Assembly (NCBI GenBank): GCA_964019695.1
Contig: OZ026514.1
Span: 10,292,751 to 10,356,750 of the forward strand
Direction of reading: 5' to 3'
DNA from: Loripinus fragilis
Taxonomy: Eukaryota > Mollusca > Bivalvia > Lucinida > Lucinidae
DNA length: 64,000 nucleotides
Shown: piece by piece, positions 44,315 to 56,059 of the stretch
Layout of the letters: each line of letters begins with the position of its first letter
How positions within the stretch are numbered: the stretch's first letter is position 1
The notes under the pieces: generated by a model
What the model was told of the DNA's origin: nothing
The model's database searches: none
What the model saw: only the letters and a program-made list of their open reading frames with translations
Made by a program: the position numbers and the translations under genes

Positions 44315-45010
44315 CCATCACGCCTTCCTCATAAACTGCACGACGGGGAGTCACACCTCCGATTGAGTGACATACATCCATGACCTTAAGCTTTCATCGG
44401 CGGGTTGCTTCCCCTCAGCTGGGCCCACAACGACTCATCTAGGAATTTTCTTTAGCTATGACTACCTGTGAGTTAAGTGCACTTTTTTCTATTTCATCAC
44501 AGTTAATAAGACTATATATTTGTGTTTTTACCAACAGCAGAATCTAGGGCGAGGATAAGCTGGTAAAATACACTAAAAACCCCACCCCACCCCCATAGGT
44601 GGATCCAGGATTTCTGGAAAAGGGGGTTTATATGTATAAAGGGGGTCGCTTTGCTGTTTATATATTATTTCTCTTAAATGTCCCATAAAATTGAAATAAT
44701 TTGGTCTCATTGAGACCAAATTATTTAATTTTCATAGGATATTTATAAACGTCGGGCTGAAGCGGACCCCTTTGGATCCACCACTGCACCCCTATCCTCA
44801 GTGGCTTGGGCTGCAGTCCGGGCAACGATTCTGTTATTGTTGATTCGTTGCAGCTTCCATTGTGTAAAGAGATTTTGAGTTTGGTCCTTGTTCGGTGATG
44901 AAGTTCGCGTCCTTTCTATTTTAAACAAATAAATAAAATTATTTTAATCTTGCTGTTGGGTGTATGTGTGTCCCTTCCTCGCGGTGTTTGGGTTTCTTGC
45001 CATGCTCACT
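44315..45010 (+). mobile_element. RT-family tail, interrupted by a hAT MITE
   Basis: CTGCACGACGGGGAGTCAC, AAGCTTTCATCGGCGGGTTG, TTTAGCTATGACTACCTGTG, CAACAGCAGAATCTAGGGCG and TAAAATACACTAAAAACC precede the MITE. CAGTGGCTTGGGCTGCAGTC and TTGTTGATTCGTTGCAGC follow it, and CCTTCCTCGCGGTG and CCATGCTCACTTG close the tail. The order is that of 43365-42835 read on the minus strand. Confidence 0.75.
44596..44786. mobile_element. hAT-type MITE, 191 bp, 8-bp target duplication
   Basis: CACCCCCA at 44588-44595 and CACCCCTA at 44787-44794 differ at one base. The ends TAGGTGGATCCAGGATTT and TTTGGATCCACCACTG and the central dyad AATTTGGTCTCATTGAGACC match the copy at 30791. It was inserted into the RT-family tail after that tail had arrived. 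Confidence 0.88.
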
Positions 45011-45029
45011 TGTTTTTGTTGTTGTTTCT

Positions 45030-45830
45030 TTGAAACTACTTAAATCAGGGAGATAAGATTATAGTGGTGGATTTTTGTTGTTGTAATATTATCGCAAGCT
45101 ATACTCGTATAATGTTCGAACGTCTATCATTTGTACATATTGACCACGACGAAACCATCTTAACCCATCTCAAAATAAACTAATAAATTTGTGAAATTGA
45201 AAATAAATGGACATAATGATTTTCTCACAACATTCGATAGATACTATATGGATTTAATATGCTCAATTAAAGAGCTGTACGACAAATATCAGTGGTCATC
45301 AGTCTAATGGTAAACCGATCCTTACTTTCAAACCACAATGCTTCAAATATAGAAGTTTCATTTCATGTCTTGTCATTGGCACTATTTTGTAGCACGTTGG
45401 ATAGCTATGAAACGAGATAACACCAAAACTATTCAGACGCGTTTCTCCTCTAGAGCCCTGCCAAAAGCAAACACAACGATATTAATTTTGAAAATTACTC
45501 TTTACATTCAAATTGCCACAAATGTTCCGTATGTCGAATTAAAATTCATCATGGGTTCTCTGACGTGATTGAATAAATGACTATTTTTTAACCGTGAAAC
45601 TATCTATACGGTTACTTTTTCCAGTTATTTTTTCTAATGAATGATCTAACCTTTCAGACTTGCGCAAATGTAGCCAAGGGGATAATTGTGTTGAAATTAT
45701 TAAAATTGGATTCAAAGATTTAATTGAAATAAAAAATAGATTTTCAAGATGTTGCACAGATATGACTTTGGATACATTCAGATGGCTCCATTAAAGTGCG
45801 AGTATGCTTAAGTGCAGATGTGGTGAAATG
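45030..45830. other. No feature recognised
   Basis: A 67-codon plus frame (45365-45568) is not recognisable. Nothing else seen. Confidence 0.45.
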
Positions 45831-45836
45831 GTTCTC

Positions 45837-46231
45837 AACCCTTTTCATTCTTGATACTGGTAAACAGGTACTTTGACAAACAGTAAAGATCCAGATTACA
45901 TGCAGCATTTCTTCGGGGTCTGCACTGTTTGCTAAGGGAAACACATCTTCTGGGGGCAGAAATATTGATTACGTTCTTAGTAAAAAGCTTATCCTTTGGA
46001 AGCAAAGAATAGAGTAAAGAACTGAATGTGCAGAGTGAGCAAGTTTTCTGTGCCAGACTAACTAGTTTTGGCCAATTAGGCCTCACCAGTGACCCTCTAA
46101 TAGTTTCAGAGTTCCACAATTATTTAAAATTTAGAAGCATTGAACTTAGACCTCTAAAACTACAAAATGGACAATTCCATATTTATGGTATCGATATGTA
46201 TGTGAAAATACATGAGAATGAAAAGGGTTAA
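45837..46231. mobile_element. AACCCTTTTCATTCT MITE with a nested repeat unit
   Basis: AACCCTTTTCATTCTTGATA at 45837 is inverted as AGAATGAAAAGGGTT at 46229. The hairpin CAAACAGTAAAGATCCAGAT / GGGGTCTGCACTGTTTG is at 45879-45935. From about 45975 to 46135 the MITE is interrupted by one unit of the repeat of 19481-20100 (TTTGGAAGCAAAGAATAG, GGCCTCACCAGTGACCC). The MITE resumes at AAACTACAAAATGGACAATT. Confidence 0.8.
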
Positions 46232-46234
46232 CTA

Positions 46235-46620
46235 AACACGGAAATTGAGCATACTCAAGTATTTACTTTTTAGTATTATTGTCTTAAATGAAACTACCAT
46301 TAGAACTACATTCATCAATTGGAATCGAATCGAATCAAGTCCCGGGTGTATGTTAGGTACATTATGCGTAGTACACTGTACAAAAAGCTCTGGACTTGGC
46401 TCTGGCTGGAACTTGCATAAAGAAAATTAACTCTGTAGCATGTGGGATCAGCCCTATTAATATCCATTTTTCTGATTACCTGAAAAGTTTAATCAGCATA
46501 ATAAATGAAGTTTAAACATAAACAATATTTATAACCGTTTGTGTTGCTGCAATCACACTTATTATTGTGTTAGCATGGTTTCTGTGACATCAGCTTCACG
46601 CTACGTAAAGTAAGCGTCAC
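46235..46620. other. No feature recognised
   Basis: No supported gene. Confidence 0.45.
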
Positions 46621-46626
46621 GTTATC

Positions 46627-46693
46627 AAAGTAGATCCTCTATGTACATCAGAGGTCTGATTCCACGGAATTGGCCAAGGCAGTTCCAATTGTG
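46627..46693 (+). repeat. Dispersed repeat, inverted partner of 56693-56752
   Basis: CAAAGTAGATCCTCTATGTA, CATCAGAGGTCTGATTCCAC and GGAATTGGCCAAGGCAGTTC are found inverted 10 kb downstream. Confidence 0.8.
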
Positions 46694-46799
46694 GCGTTTG
46701 TGTGACGCTGATCATTTATCGCCAATGTGTTAAGCAAATGAGTTTCCTAGTCTTGCTCTTCAGGATTGATAATGCGAATCAACTTTTGCACAGTTGCTC

Positions 46800-48365
46800 T
46801 GCTCATTGCATAAATTGAGCTTCAATTTTGGAATATTAAGAGCATGTTGTATGCATGGTTTAGCATGTGGCTGTCTCAATTAAATTTTCAATATGGTTGG
46901 AAACCCTCCATATTATCAAGTCTAACTAAAAATCAAGCAAGTGAAATGGACGGAAAATTAGAAAATTATTGTTTAATACAGTAGTAGTGGTATTGCTATA
47001 ATAACTTGAAAAATAATGATGTTCATGTGAATTGTTATTGTTTATGTTAAACATTGAAAAATCTGTGGACGTTGTGAATGGTCAAATATTGTGTTGATGT
47101 TGATAAAATATCTTTTAAATAGAAATGACAACATTGGCAATTGCTTTACAATGTCCGCCATGTCCAATGAAAGCCAATATTAAGTAAGCATAGTAGTTCT
47201 TTTTAATTATAGTACATTTTAATAAGAAAATGAGACCTTTGTATTCCTCAACATATATCAATTTACATATGGCCATTCTTGTCACTAAATCTTTAACATC
47301 CTTGTGCATTTATTCTTCAAGAATAATGCAATTTAATTCAATTTGAATTAAATGCATTTATTATTGAGAAATTACATTTCAAATCATTTAAGTGATAAGC
47401 TTTATAAAGGAACTTAAACTTGTGTCAGATATTTATTAAAAGACAGGCTGCATACACATGTTTATCTGTCTTTCTCGTTGCGGTTAGGTTGTACAAATGA
47501 ATTTTGGTTGACCCAACCATTTGACTCTCCCCTTAGTTGATTTTGTTTGGTTTCTGCTGTTTTGCTTTATATTTCAGGTGCGTTTTACGTGATAACCATG
47601 ATATCCAATACTTTGTCATGATGGACACTATCAGCTGCTTTGGAAGAACTCCACAGTGTGACAGAAATTACATTAAAGAACATGTAAGACTGTTGAGGCT
47701 GGATGCCCTACTCAACAAATGTTGAATATGGTTGGTAGCCCTCGGTTTATCACCCTAAAATATTATGGTTTTGTGGAACATGTTCGCACGTGCATGCATA
47801 AATTGATCTTCAATGTTTGAATTTGCGAATATGTTGTATGCTAGGTTTAGCATGCAGCCGCTTTAATAAAAAAAATAATATGGTTGGAAACCCTCAATGT
47901 TATCAAGTTTAATTAAAGAGAACGTAAGTGAAATATATGGAAAATAATACCATCGTTTAATATAATAAAGGGGTGCGATTCATAAATTGATCTTCAATTT
48001 TGGAATATTGTGAACATGCTGTATGCTAGGTTTATCACGAGGCCGTCACAATCAAACTTTCAACGTGGTTGGAAACAATCAATATTATCAAGTCTAACTA
48101 AAACCTCAAGTGAAATAGATGGGAAATTATAAAAAAAAAAATATTGTTTAATACAGTAAAAGTGATATTGTTATAATAACTTGAAAAATAATGATGTTGA
48201 TGTGAATTGTTTTTGTTGATTTTGAACATTGAAAAATCTGTGAACGCTGTGAACGATTAAATATTGTGTTGATGTTGATAAACCATCTCTTAAATACAAA
48301 TGACAACATTGGCAACAGTTTTACCATGTCCATCATGGCCAAATAAAGCCAATATTATATATTTT
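46800..48365. repeat. Large tandem duplication, three units
   Basis: Unit A (46800-47195) and unit C (47976-48365) align along their length at an offset of 1172 bp: TTCAATTTTGGAATATT, ATTATCAAGTCTAACTAAAA, TAACTTGAAAAATAATGATG, ATATTGTGTTGATGTTGATA and TGACAACATTGGCAA. Unit B (47790-47968) is a truncated copy. Both A and C end in a minus-strand frame sharing GHG/DGH-K-AIANVVI words, which reflects DNA similarity and not a known protein. Confidence 0.8.
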
Positions 48366-48369
48366 CCAA

Positions 48370-48770
48370 GAATGATATAAATTGCTAAATCAGAGTGCAC
48401 AATCACGGGGTTTTTCTTTTGATTCGCTGCACAGAAAAATGGTGCACTATAAGGATAAAATGAAGGACTATCGTTTTTCATAGAGGAAATGAGTTTTTTC
48501 TCTTTGTTCTGCTAATGGTATACATATATCTATGCATCACTTTCCAGCCCACTTTTGTCTGAATCTAATGATTTCATAATAATTCTCACGAATAATTTTC
48601 CTTTAGAAAAACACTCAGTTACAAAATTTGAAAGGAGAATTGCAAGGGCATGAACAGTCTCGCTGGAAGTTTTGTGACGGAGTCTTTTCTCCAAGCATAA
48701 ATCTTTTAATATCAATATGTCAAAAATATGCGGGGCTAAACTGGTTTTATAGTGTAAAAATAAAAGAAAA
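48370..48770. other. No feature recognised
   Basis: No supported gene. Confidence 0.45.
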
Positions 48771-48774
48771 AGAG

Positions 48775-48900
48775 AAAAAGTTGGTAGCTTTACTTAAATT
48801 GTGTTGTTGCTGTACAGTTTTCTGTGTCTCCTCCTCGCATTGCCATTATTTGGTGTGATCTGTGATTGTGCATTTCCTAGCCATAATCACTGGCTTTCTG
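48775..48900 (+). mobile_element. RT-family tail fragment
   Basis: AGTTGGTAGCTTTACTTAAA, TTCTGTGTCTCCTCCTCGCA, GTGTGATCTGTGATTGTGC and ATTTCCTAGCCATAATCAC follow the terminal part of the tail. Confidence 0.7.
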
Positions 48901-48934
48901 TACTGATACAGATAAACAAATGGAGTAAACATAC

Positions 48935-49110
48935 ACACATTTGGCGTGAGAATGTTGCACTTTCCATTCATTATCATGCACAGAATCTGTAGCTGTATCT
49001 GGCGGATAATCCAAACATCTCTAGAAGAGTATTAATGGAGTCCCCTGTTTTCAATTTATATAGGTTCTCTCTATGTCTGAAGAGGCTGCTTTTCATACTC
49101 ACTTACTCTT
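48935..49110 (+). repeat. Partial copy of the 31276 / 34665 repeat
   Basis: GAGAATGTTGCACTTTCCAT and ATAGGTTCTCTCTATGTCTG match the two ends of the longer copies; the middle differs. Confidence 0.6.
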
Positions 49111-49199
49111 TTTATTGATTCTTATACCATAAAACTATTATAGTTTACATAAATGTATTCAAATGTTTTAGCAATGTGAAAAAGGATTGTCTTTACAAC

Positions 49200-49830
49200 A
49201 GTAAAATAATGGAATATACAAAAAGAACAACTGTAATAGAGGTCTACCAAGGTGTATGATTTATGCTTATAATGATATTTGTAATACAAATGTAATAAAG
49301 CGATTGCAACATTTTTGTACTGAACCGCATTTACTCATTATACAATTTACTAGTGTACTGATATATAGAATATATTTAAGATGCTACTAAGCTTTTTACC
49401 GAACGAAAAGTAAGATGCAATCATACAAAATCATCAAACTGGTTAAAACGGTTAAGACTAATATAGTTTACAACATATACACATGTATTAAAGGTGCTAC
49501 AAGGGTTTGCACTAACAACAAAAATTGGAATACACAAACAAATACAGATATTTCAAAGGTTGCATAACAGTTTGTACTTATACATTTAACTAATTGGATA
49601 GCAACATATAAAACACTAACAATAGTACTGCTAAGGTGTGTGCAAATACCAATAAATTACTTGATTATGCATGCATATACAGATGTATCAAAGATGATGT
49701 GAACACTTTTTAAGAATTAAATAACTAATGAAATTTCTGAGTACATAATAAAGATGTTCCAAATTTGTTAAGAGATAAGCCTATAACCCGATTAAAATGC
49801 ATACATTGCTTTTCAAAGATTGCAATATAG
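49200..49830. repeat. Degenerate AT-rich tandem repeat, unit about 75-85 bp
   Basis: TTAAAGGTGCTACAAGGGTT, TTTCAAAGGTTGCATAACAG, TGCTAAGGTGTGTGCAAAT and ATCAAAGATGATGTGAACAC are successive versions of one segment, each followed by ACA/AAT-rich sequence and AATACAGAT-type words. Confidence 0.55.
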
Positions 49831-50116
49831 ATCAAATTTAAAGATGAATTTTTTAAAATATATGTTATCTAGTAGTATAAGCGCATAAAAATGTCATGCT
49901 TGTTTAAAATCATTAAACTAGATGTAAGTGAATTCCCACTGAGGGAACGGAACTGCCAAGTACTATGGAATGTACATGCATACTACAAATGGTGAACATG
50001 GAATGTACGTTTGAAATAAAGTAAAGAATAAGGCAAAAATCAGGAATCGATCATTTCACTACTTGAATAGTATCATATAAGTTTTGATGCTAATAACAAC
50101 TTCACTAATTTAATAT

Positions 50117-50252
50117 GTGGAGCGCAGTGGCTCAGTTTGTAGAGCCTTAGACTGGGGATCGAAGGGCTTGGCGCCGGCAGAGTCACTGCTTTATCTGCTG
50201 CTTAGTACTGGTTCAACCCAGGGAGACCCGTCCCAATCAAACCAAACAAAAA
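50117..50252 (+). mobile_element. tRNA-derived SINE, internally shortened
   Basis: GTGGAGCGCAGTGGCTCAG opens the element and AGTACTGGTTCAACCCAGG and AATCAAACCAAACAAAA close it, as in the 10835 copy. TAATTTAATAT (50106-50116) and TAATTGAATAT (50253-50263) are the target duplication with one change. About 65 bp of the tRNA/body junction are missing compared with 10835. Confidence 0.85.
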
Positions 50253-50269
50253 TAATTGAATATACATAT

Positions 50270-51960
50270 TATTAAACTAATGGAATATACATACAAATTG
50301 AAAATGCTATACAATTTCGGTCATATACTCTACTGAAGACGTAAATAATGAGCATAAAGACAAATATTAAATGGTGCACAGCTGATATTCTATATTAATA
50401 TCACATGGTCAATAAACATTCATATTAAAATATTGCAAAGCTGAGGTTGCTGTATAGAAACGTAACCCCACTATGAGGTACACATGATAATGTCTCATGT
50501 GCTTAAAAGCGTTGCGTCGGCAACGATAATGGTCTTTCAGATGAAAGTAAGTGAGTTCACAAATTCAAGCAGACTTTGTGCGAAATTCTCTTATTAAACG
50601 TCTCCTTTCTTTGTATTTCTTACTAATATACAAACGTTTTGTATGATAGTGGTTTGAAATACTGAGAGATACAAATCAGAGTAAACGTTGTACTTAACGT
50701 CGATACGAGTGTGTGATTTGACTGATTTGGCATTACATACCTACTCGTATATAACAATTATGTTTCTGCTTTTTGTTGAGCTGACTTTCTGTTTTGTTTT
50801 GACTTGATGTAGGTTCATATTGAAGTTGGAGAGCACAAGAAAATCAAATTTCGTTTGAAATGCTGTTTTATGTATTTCATTAAACATTGATATAGTTAGC
50901 ACTAGCTATGACGGAGATTTGGTCCGCAAGCACCAGACCTCTAGATAAGAGTGCGTAATTAAATATTATTTTTCTTTATTCACAACCAAAACACATGCTG
51001 TGGATATACTCAAAAGAACCATCTCAATGAGAAGGTTATCTTGAGCACCCTGATCAAATGTCGAAACTTATGAATAAGATGTGTTTCAATTTTTACGATG
51101 AAATTTTTTACCTATCTGAACATATGATTATCACTGTCAAAATGGTTATGACGACATTGACAAAGATGTTGCTATTGCTCATGCTGATAAGAGTCTCGTA
51201 AATCAACTAATAAAAAAAATATGTCCTAATGATATAAAGGTACCATTAGATGCTAATTCTGTTTACTAGGAGAAAAGGAACGCACTCTTGGAATGATACA
51301 AATATATCGACCCTAGATAGATTGTATTAAAGGATTATAAATTACAAAGCATTCAAGTCGCGTGCGTCTGCATCTGTAATCGTCTGCTACAGTAGAATTA
51401 GCCCGCCATTCGTTCAATATTAACGGATTACAATAATGAAGACATCGAAAACAAACTATGTAATATTCACTGGATTTTCGAGATATCATACAATTTGTAA
51501 TAGAAAAGGAGCGAAACGTCGCGCGACTCTCATTGCAGACGAGAATAGGCAGATGAGAGCATGAGATTTCCTTATCGTCTGCAAACACTCCCGTATCAAG
51601 AGGTTAGCGCCTAATAAAGCAGGCTAATATTGCCGATAATCTAAAAGCGCTTGAGAATATATCTTAATCATTTTATCCAGCTTTCAGGAATCGGACCAAG
51701 AATGGTTAAAGATCAGCTTTCTATCTCCTTAGAGCTCCAATCTCGACACACATAAAAGATAATAACTTGGACAGTTCTTACTTTTGTAGGAAAATTGATC
51801 TTTGGATTTCATTTGAATTATCTCTCCTTAGAGATGATTCAAGTAAAATGCAATGAGCTTTGGCTCCTAGAAGCATTGGTATAAGCAAAGATATGCTTTA
51901 GAAGGTTACAAAGTATAGCTTAATTTATTTTATAATAAGTGTCACAGAGTTGTAAATGTT
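50270..51960. other. No gene recognised over about 1.7 kb
   Basis: AT-rich. The 91-codon minus frame at 51313-51588 is not recognisable. No repeat was matched. Confidence 0.45.
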
Positions 51961-51969
51961 AAACCGTAT

Positions 51970-52207
51970 ATGAGCCGCGACATATGATTTCCAACAATGT
52001 GGTATGTGCGACCAACAAAGCCTCAGATCAGCCTGCGCATAAGCGCAGTCTGATCAGAGCCTTTGCTAGTCGCTTGAATATTCTAGGAGTATTAAGCTAC
52101 TGGCTGAACACCATTTGGAGTTTTTAAGCTTAAAAGCCTGCTGCACAGGGTCGTCTGAGCTCACACTTGTCAAAATGCCACATTGTTGGAAATCACATGT
52201 CGCGGCA
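51970..52207. mobile_element. TGAGCCGCGAC MITE, second full copy
   Basis: TGAGCCGCGACATATGATTT and CACATGTCGCGGC are the ends, TA precedes the left end (51968-51969) and the right end has lost two or three bases before TTA. The hairpin CAGATCAGCCTGCGC / GCGCAGTCTGATCAG is at 52026-52057. It aligns with 7874-8112 throughout. Confidence 0.85.
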
Positions 52208-52317
52208 TTATTTTTTTTTATTTGCATATTGATACATTCTTCCGTCTGATTTGTTATAACGAACATAAAATGGTTTGTTGTACATATCATGGGGTCGCGA
52301 GTAAGAATTTCCAAATT

Positions 52318-52432
52318 AAGATGTAGTTCTGTCCCTAAAGATTGTTTTTATCCCAGCAAACAATGCATGTCCTGATGGAATGCTGCATTATGTGGTATTT
52401 CATCTGGATCTTCACTGTTTGTCAAAGCATAT
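52318..52432. mobile_element. Partial AACCCTTTTCATTCT-family MITE
   Basis: AGTTCTGTCCCTAAAGATTG, CAGCAAACAATGCATGTCC and ATTTCATCTGGATCTTCACT, in reverse orientation to 57364. Outer ends missing. Confidence 0.75.
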
Positions 52433-52558
52433 ACAATGTATAGAGCTATTTCAGTTTACACTTTGCTTTACACTTGCATTGACGTCTCAAAGTTATTAAA
52501 ACAGGGTTGACCATATCATAAAATACGTAAAGCATTTGTGATCAATCAAAAAGATAAG

Positions 52559-53232
52559 CAAACATTATAAAGAAAAAGTTGGATATAACATGGATATCAT
52601 TCGACAGTCTGCGTGTCTGGTTGGTTTATATCTATGGTTTCCTCTTTAATTGCACGACGTTGGCTCACGCCTCATACTCAATGGCGGCCTTGGCGTAAAG
52701 CTTTAATCGGTTCGTTTGTGCCTGATGTTTTTGACTAGGCTCACCGTTGCTCAACTTGAGGTTTTCTAGCCCTGACTATCTGTGAGTCGTGAGCCCATTT
52801 CGTTGTTTCATCATAGTGGGTTTATTTTATTAGATGGTTCCATTGCATAATTTAGGATGCCTTCATGTGAGCTAAACAATTTTTGTTTTAACAACAACAG
52901 GTCGAATATTTTGTACCAATAGAATGTATTTAAGCCTCTGAGTGGCTTAGGATGCTGTCTGTTTTAAGCCTGTGATTATGTTGCTGTTGAGTCATTGCAT
53001 ATTGTTGTTCCCATTGTTTGTGGTTGTTCTGTGTTTGGTCATTATATTATTATGCAGTACTTAGTGTCATTTCGTTTTGCAATCATATTGATGGGGAAGA
53101 GAGAGCTGGTAGCTTTACTTTAATTGTCTTCCTGGTGTACTGTTACTGTTAGTGTTCTGTGGCTCTTCCTCGCGGTGCTATTGGTTGGTCTGCAGTGTCT
53201 GATTGTTTTATTTCCTGATCATGCTCACTTAC
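52559..53232 (+). mobile_element. RT-family 3' end with complete tail
   Basis: Starts in the last coding part (AGTTGGATATAACATGG, CGACAGTCTGCGTGTCTGG, GGTTTCCTCTTTAATTGCAC) and runs through GTGGCTTAGGATGCTGTCTG, TTGCAATCATATTGATGGG, AGTGTTCTGTGGCTCTTCC to TATTTCCTGATCATGCTCAC. It is a 5'-truncated copy in plus orientation. Confidence 0.8.
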
Positions 53233-53670
53233 ATTTTTGTTGGAATTGGTATGGGAAGATTTCGGTGTTTATTTCGAAACAAAATACATGTATACTGAAC
53301 AAGGCCATCATGGCACATGAGCATATAAGCCAAAACAAATGCAGAACAATACATGGTATCAAGTTACACCAAACAAAAAAACATTGCAATACAATAACAA
53401 CATTTAAACCATGTTTAAATGAGATTAATATTTGTCTATCATATTGGTAGATGTGCTCTATTCCTCTGAATTAAGAACCATTTCCTAGCTTTTTATATCC
53501 ACTGTTAGTAAAGGTCAATTTCTGTCATTTGTTGATTTTGAATATATTATCAATACAATATACAATTGTATTTTATAGTACACTGCATTGATGTATTATG
53601 TCTATTTGCTGCATGTTATACATGCGTTTAACTCTTACGCCACATCTCGTGACCTGAGATGTATAGTTAA

Positions 53671-54036
53671 AGCTGCATAGTCTGTAACTTTTGATATTTT
53701 CCGAAAAATTTTATTTTCTTTTTAAATCATTTGTAAAAGTAGAATTAAGTTATGTTTTCACAATAAATCCGTTTACTATAGCTGAAAACTGCAGGGAAAA
53801 GTGAATTATCTTCTAAAACAGGTGTGTTTTTCTCTTGTTGGTAATTATTTGCGTCCCCCCAATAATTATAGACAGTTAATTTTAACATATATGCTGTTGT
53901 TTTGATACCGATAATTTGTTAAGATTTACGAAATTGGTAAAATGTTTACCTGAATTTTAGTTATTTCACTGTGTTCTTGAAAAATAGAAACATTAGTTCT
54001 AAAATTAAAAGATCAAAGGTTACAGACTGTGCAGCT
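53671..54036. mobile_element. TTAA-flanked MITE, 366 bp, copy 2
   Basis: TTAA at 53667-53670 and 54037-54040. The ends AGCTGCATAGTCTGTAACTT and GATCAAAGGTTACAGACTGT then GCAGCT are inverted. The interior aligns with the reverse complement of 41098-41450, for example TTTAAATCATTTGTAAAA. Confidence 0.88.
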
Positions 54037-54444
54037 TTAATCAATAATGTTCTATTCTGTTCTGATCGAAGCACTTTTCAGAGGCATTTTGACCAACATG
54101 GAAAGTATAATTCCCATAAATATGGTAAATCTAAGGCAATTTCTCTTAAATGAGTGCACAACATTACATATGCTCATAGAGAATACCTAAAAGCACACTA
54201 TTTATAGTTGTATAGTCCTGTTTAAGATCAAACAATGTTCAACTCCAACGCAATGATATGACCCTGGTCTTGAGAAAATACGCTTACTATGTCATCACAC
54301 TTGTAAATGTATACGTCGATTTGGTGGTATTTACGCGTATTGTCGGTACTTCAAAGACCGGAAGTGGTCGATATTGGAGTTAATACTATACAGAAAAACA
54401 TGACATATGCCTAAAGGACTATAGAATTAGATCATTTTTAAGTA

Positions 54445-55257
54445 TACTGAGGGACTCTAAAAACGCACCATTTTACATTCTCTGTCTCTTACACATAATT
54501 GATTTGAGGATGTTTTCTTTATCATTTTTTATCCTCTTGCAAAATGGGCCATGATTTGCCATGATTTCGATTTGCTCATGCTGTTCATTCTGACGTAATA
54601 TCGACGCAAGTGTTTTTCAACAATTGACAAATGTGAATTTGATTCAATTTGAAAACAAACACTTTTAGGTGATAGCCAGATGTCTTATCGAATGGAAAAA
54701 CACAAAAATTTTCAGAAATAATTGTTTTATTGCACTCCCACTCGCAGCGTTTCTTTGCTAACGTCAGTCTTAAATTTTCAAACATCAATAATGGACGGTG
54801 ACGTCTGCGCATGTCGCGATACTTTTGTCTTTTATGCAACTGATTGAGGAGTATCTGTTGGCAACAAAAGCTTTTGATTATTCCTGATCCTTAGGATATA
54901 AACGGCCAATTACGTCAAAAATCAACGACGTCATGTAGACGTAATGAACGTTGCCAGAGGCCTAAACCTTCATGATTTGATTTTGTCTTTCCATTTGCTT
55001 TCAAGGACAAACATCGGTTCAAAAACTTTTTTCCGTTCATAATGGAAGGTATGGGTACTCTGTGACTTTTTGAATTTGAGTTGTCTCAGTATTATCGCGA
55101 CGTAACGGCAATCATAAGCCACAGCGTTTCGATTTTCTTATTGAATGCAAGCTAAGTGACGGAACTTACAAATTTTATTTTTCACATACTGAAAATATCC
55201 AATTCTCGACATAGATTAGCATTTAAGCAGGTGGTGCGTTTTTAAAGTCCTTCAGTA
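54445..55257. mobile_element. TA-flanked TIR element, 813 bp
   Basis: TACTGAGGGACTCTAAAAAC then GCACCA at the left is inverted as TGGTGCGTTTTTAAAGTCC then TTCAGTA at the right, with TA on both sides (54443-54444, 55258-55259). No transposase is evident. The 84-codon minus frame at 54585-54839 is not recognisable. Confidence 0.75.
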
Positions 55258-55264
55258 TATTTGG

Positions 55265-56055
55265 CATGCACATAGCTTTATTTACTGGTCTGATACTAGT
55301 CTATGTTTCCGCCTTCAGGGGCCAAAATTGGTAAACATGGTGGTCACGAGTGTGTTTTATTTAATGATTAAACAGGGTCCTTTCTGTAATTCTATAGCAG
55401 CCACATTTGGATTTAAGAGTTGTGAGACACATTTGAATTTTCGCTCAAACTGAGGTTACTGTGTGAATCACATCCTTTTTCTTTAATAAATGGATCAAAA
55501 TAACGTGTATTTTTTGACAATCAAAGACTGAAAAATACCCATGGCTAGTATTTGATTTGTTAAGTGGTTTTTCAGATTCCAAACGTCTGTTGGCATAAAT
55601 GTGATGTGATCAGTTCGAGTTAGATGTGTTCTTCTTAGACAGCCAAGCGGGTACACCACGTCACGAATCCATATGCGAACTATATGTATATGCTTGTGCT
55701 AGAAATCATAGTATTTACTGCTAAACAAATCCATAATTTCAAGATTCTGAATAGTCCCTGTAGCTGAACATGCTCGCTTGAGTATTATCCTGCCACAAGC
55801 TCAGAAAACTGATATCTTTTTTCGTGGCTCGTTTTTTATATGCAACCACATTTAAACTGATGTCCCTTTAATTAGTTTTGATTTAGAAACTTAACCTCGA
55901 AACCACTCATATTTGCCTATACCGTTGTACTTTGTCATAAAATATATATGCTTAATGAAAAAAAGCAAATATTATGAAGGAAATATACACTCCATGACAC
56001 ACAGAAATAGCCACATAATCAAAGGAGCTGAGCTATAACATAGATTAACATGACC
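55265..56055. other. No feature recognised
   Basis: No supported gene. Confidence 0.45.
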
Positions 56056-56059
56056 CTGG

